Assembly: GCA_028710385.1 (NCBI GenBank) | Contig: JAQTUC010000022.1 | Coordinates: forward strand, 1-15,010 | DNA: 15,010 bases | DNA from: Candidatus Omnitrophota bacterium | GTDB taxonomy: Bacteria > Omnitrophota > Gorgyraeia > Duberdicusellales > 4484-171 | Reading direction: 5' to 3' | Shown: piece by piece, positions 13,347 to 15,010 of the stretch | Layout of the letters: each line of letters starts with the position of its first letter | How positions within the stretch are numbered: position 1 is the first letter of the stretch | Notes under the pieces: generated by a model | Database searches by the model: none | What the model was told of the DNA's origin: nothing | What the model saw: the letters and a program-made list of their open reading frames with translations, nothing else | Program-made: the position numbers and the translations under genes

Positions 13347-14021
13347 ATGGTAAGCGTGATAGTTCCGGTATATAACGAAGAAAAGATTTTATCGCAGAAA
13401 AAAGAATGGTTTAGAAGGCTTTCGCTTTTTTGCGAATTAATTTTTGCAGACGGAGGAAGCCGCGATGGCAGTGCGGTTATTGCTGCGGGCCTTGGCCGCC
13501 TTGTAAGAAGTGGTAAGGGCAGAGGCGTCCAGATGAACAAAGGCGCAGAAAGCGCCAGTTGCGGTATATTGCTTTTCCTCCCCGCAGATGCCTTAATTTC
13601 CCCTGAAACGTTAAAGTTTATTGAAGAAGAAATAGCGCGCCGGAATATTATTGCCGGCTGCCTTAGCCAGCGGCTTTCAGGCGCAAATTCCATTTTCAGG
13701 CTGGTAGAACTAATCGGAAATTTACGCGCCAGTTTCACAAAAATTTTCTACACGGACCAGGGTATTTTTGTAAAGCGGGATATTTTCTATAAAATGGGCG
13801 GATTTGCAGAAGTTCCCCTTATGGAAGACGCAATATTCAGCGCAAAGCTTAAGAAGGCCGGCAATACCGCTGTTTTGCGGCAAAAAATCTTTGTTTCAAC
13901 AAGAAGATGGGAGAAAAAAGGAATTTTAAAAACGATTTTTATCCAATCATTTATTAATATTCTTTTTATGCTTAAATTCCCGCTTAACCCGCTAAGCAGG
14001 ATTTATGGTGATTTGCGATGA
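13347..14021 (+). CDS. Glycosyltransferase family 2, rSAM/selenodomain-associated transferase 2 type (TIGR04283-like)
   Basis: A 224-residue small GT-A fold glycosyltransferase. It opens with MVSVIVPVYNEE. DGGSRDGS at 35-42 is the nucleotide-binding turn, KGRGVQMNKGAE (57-68) is characteristic of this subgroup, LPADALIS (78-85) sits at the metal-binding position (a D at 81), and the acceptor-side FAEVPLMEDAIFS (153-165) carries E160-D161. The C-terminal stretch TIFIQSFINILFMLKFPL is hydrophobic and may touch the membrane. It overlaps the next gene by 4 bases (ATGA), which is the usual pairing of the two transferases. The natural substrate is unknown. In other genomes the pair sits near radical SAM genes such as those of arsenosugar synthesis; none is visible here. 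Confidence 0.88.
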   Translation: MVSVIVPVYNEEKILSQKKEWFRRLSLFCELIFADGGSRDGSAVIAAGLGRLVRSGKGRGVQMNKGAESASCGILLFLPADALISPETLKFIEEEIARRNIIAGCLSQRLSGANSIFRLVELIGNLRASFTKIFYTDQGIFVKRDIFYKMGGFAEVPLMEDAIFSAKLKKAGNTAVLRQKIFVSTRRWEKKGILKTIFIQSFINILFMLKFPLNPLSRIYGDLR

Positions 14022-14692
14022 GAAGCCTTATAGTTTTTGCAAAAGAACCGCAGAAAGGTAAAGTAAAAACCCGCCTCCTGGATTGTCTTTCCAGGAACGA
14101 CTGCCTAAAGCTGTATAAGGCTTTCCTGAGGGATACTCTTGACGTGGCGCGCGCAGTAAATTGCGAAAAGAAAATTATAGCCTATGAAGCAACCTGCGAA
14201 CCGCGCTATATCAAACGAATAGGCAAAGATTTCTCTTTTTATAAGCAGGAAGGGGAAAATTTCGGAGAAAGATTAATCAACGCCTTTAAGGCCGCAAGAA
14301 AAGAAGGCAGCCAAAAAATTGTTGTTATCGGAGCTGATTCTCCTACGATTTTATCTGAATTTATAGAGCGGGGATTTAACCTGCTTGACGACAATGATAT
14401 TATTCTTGGCCCCACCAGAGACAGGGGATTTTATCTTATCGGCCTTAAAAATTCAGTACCCGGCCTATTTAAAAATATACAATGGAGCACAAATTACGTA
14501 TTGGCGGGTATACTTAAAAACAGCGAATTTTTAGGAAAAAAAGTAGCTAAACTGGATGAATGGTACGATGTTGACGATAAAGATTCGCTTCTTTATCTTT
14601 CCGATGTTTTAAAGCATGACAAGAATATCAGGGTCGCCAGATGGACAAAAAAAACATTAAGGTACTGTTCAAATTCTTTTTGGCTGGTTTAG
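14018..14692 (+). CDS. DUF2064 glycosyltransferase, rSAM/selenodomain-associated transferase 1 type (TIGR04282-like)
   Basis: A 224-residue nucleotidyltransferase-like protein. Diagnostic pieces are FAKEPQKGKVKTRL (7-20), the ENFGERLINAF helix, GADSPT (105-110) with the metal-binding Asp, GPTRDRGFYLIGL (131-143) and WSTNYVL (156-162). Most homologues have DGG where this one has D135-R136-G137, a small deviation next to the active site. The role is thought to be sugar or nucleotide-sugar transfer, without a settled substrate. It starts inside the ATGA overlap with the glycosyltransferase 2 gene. Its last 17 codons overlap the following membrane protein gene, so the tail after KHDKNIRVARW may be non-conserved or the result of a shifted stop. 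Confidence 0.9.
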   Translation: MRSLIVFAKEPQKGKVKTRLLDCLSRNDCLKLYKAFLRDTLDVARAVNCEKKIIAYEATCEPRYIKRIGKDFSFYKQEGENFGERLINAFKAARKEGSQKIVVIGADSPTILSEFIERGFNLLDDNDIILGPTRDRGFYLIGLKNSVPGLFKNIQWSTNYVLAGILKNSEFLGKKVAKLDEWYDVDDKDSLLYLSDVLKHDKNIRVARWTKKTLRYCSNSFWLV

Positions 14693-15010
14693 TTCTTGCC
14701 GCCTGCCTGCTTATTTTAGAGCGGAGTATGCTGCTGAATAAATTCACTCCCTGGCGCGTAAGGGAGTATGTCCTTGGTTTCGGAAAAATTTCCGCTGTAA
14801 TTTACGTTTTGCTTTATATCTTAAATACAATAATTGTATTTCCTCCCATAGGCATACTTTCGCTTTCCGCCGGCCTTATATTTGGAAAACTTTGGGGAAT
14901 AGTCCTGTTGACAATTGCCAGTTCAATAGGCACAAGCTGTACTTTTTTTATATCAAGGTTTCTTTTCCAAAAGCAGGTTGAAGCTCTCTTGGGCGGTAAA
15001 TTTATGCCGC
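14641..15010 (+). CDS. TVP38/TMEM64 (VTT domain) family membrane protein, 3'-truncated by window edge
   Basis: The frame is open from ATG 14641 to the end of the window, giving 123 residues. The protein begins MDKKNIK, followed by a membrane helix (VLFKFFLAGLVLAACLLIL, about residues 8-26), a polar loop with TPWRVREYVLGFGK, and a second hydrophobic block. That block contains the VTT signature: IVFPPIGILSLSAGLIFG, KLWGIVLLTIASSIG and CTFFISRFL. Members are inner-membrane proteins of the DedA/VTT superfamily, some now linked to lipid transport. The ATG lies inside the preceding gene in another frame, a 52-base overlap. A later Met (base 14728) would delete the first helix, so the upstream start is preferred. 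Co-occurrence with the two selenodomain-associated transferases is a known gene-order theme. Confidence 0.85.
   Translation, partial: MDKKNIKVLFKFFLAGLVLAACLLILERSMLLNKFTPWRVREYVLGFGKISAVIYVLLYILNTIIVFPPIGILSLSAGLIFGKLWGIVLLTIASSIGTSCTFFISRFLFQKQVEALLGGKFMP

Overview
The window reads as a stretch of chromosome from an uncultured, probably anaerobic, AT-leaning bacterium. A two-subunit 2-oxoacid:ferredoxin oxidoreductase, a small ferredoxin, a hemerythrin-like protein and PAS/histidine-kinase/GGDEF signalling all fit an anaerobe facing shifting redox conditions. Every gene is on the + strand. No phage, transposase, CRISPR, rRNA or tRNA was found. The style of the intergenic repeats recalls Omnitrophota-type metagenome bins, but that is a weak, memory-based guess.

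Positions 1-4701 are a signalling block. It holds the end of an AraC-type regulator, a soluble triple-PAS histidine kinase, two separate receiver-only response regulators, a 35-residue Cys-rich peptide gene (3689-3796), and a PAS-GGDEF diguanylate cyclase whose start codon overlaps the stop codon of that small gene (TAATG). The likely output is phosphotransfer to diffusible receivers plus c-di-GMP synthesis.

Positions 4742-7398 are korA-korB, with an extended -10 promoter candidate in front. The enzyme interconverts 2-oxoacids and acyl-CoA using ferredoxin. Next come a DUF488 protein (7555-8103), an intergenic stretch with a foldable RNA-like element, a 66-residue DUF2934 protein, and a secreted protein with three Cys and one His in its core motif.

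Positions 9502-13310 look like a stress or redox and cofactor group: hemerythrin-like protein, one-cluster ferredoxin, DJ-1/PfpI protein, phosphoribosyltransferase, FMN-binding split-barrel protein, alpha/beta hydrolase and nicotinamidase. The last four are closely spaced and probably one operon. Positions 13347-15010 hold the pair of transferases usually annotated as rSAM/selenodomain-associated transferase 2 and 1, overlapped by a truncated TVP38/TMEM64-family membrane protein.

The most unusual content lies between genes. A 30-bp element occurs three times (3138, 7453, 8265) and ends in a -35-like hexamer followed 16-17 nt later by a -10-like hexamer. A compound hairpin element occurs twice (3034, 8612) with a paired base change in one stem. 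Near-identical 60-bp leaders sit in front of the ferredoxin and DJ-1 genes. A terminator-like RNA element with possible pseudoknot pairing follows the DUF488 gene, and a 13-bp perfect inverted repeat precedes the hemerythrin gene.
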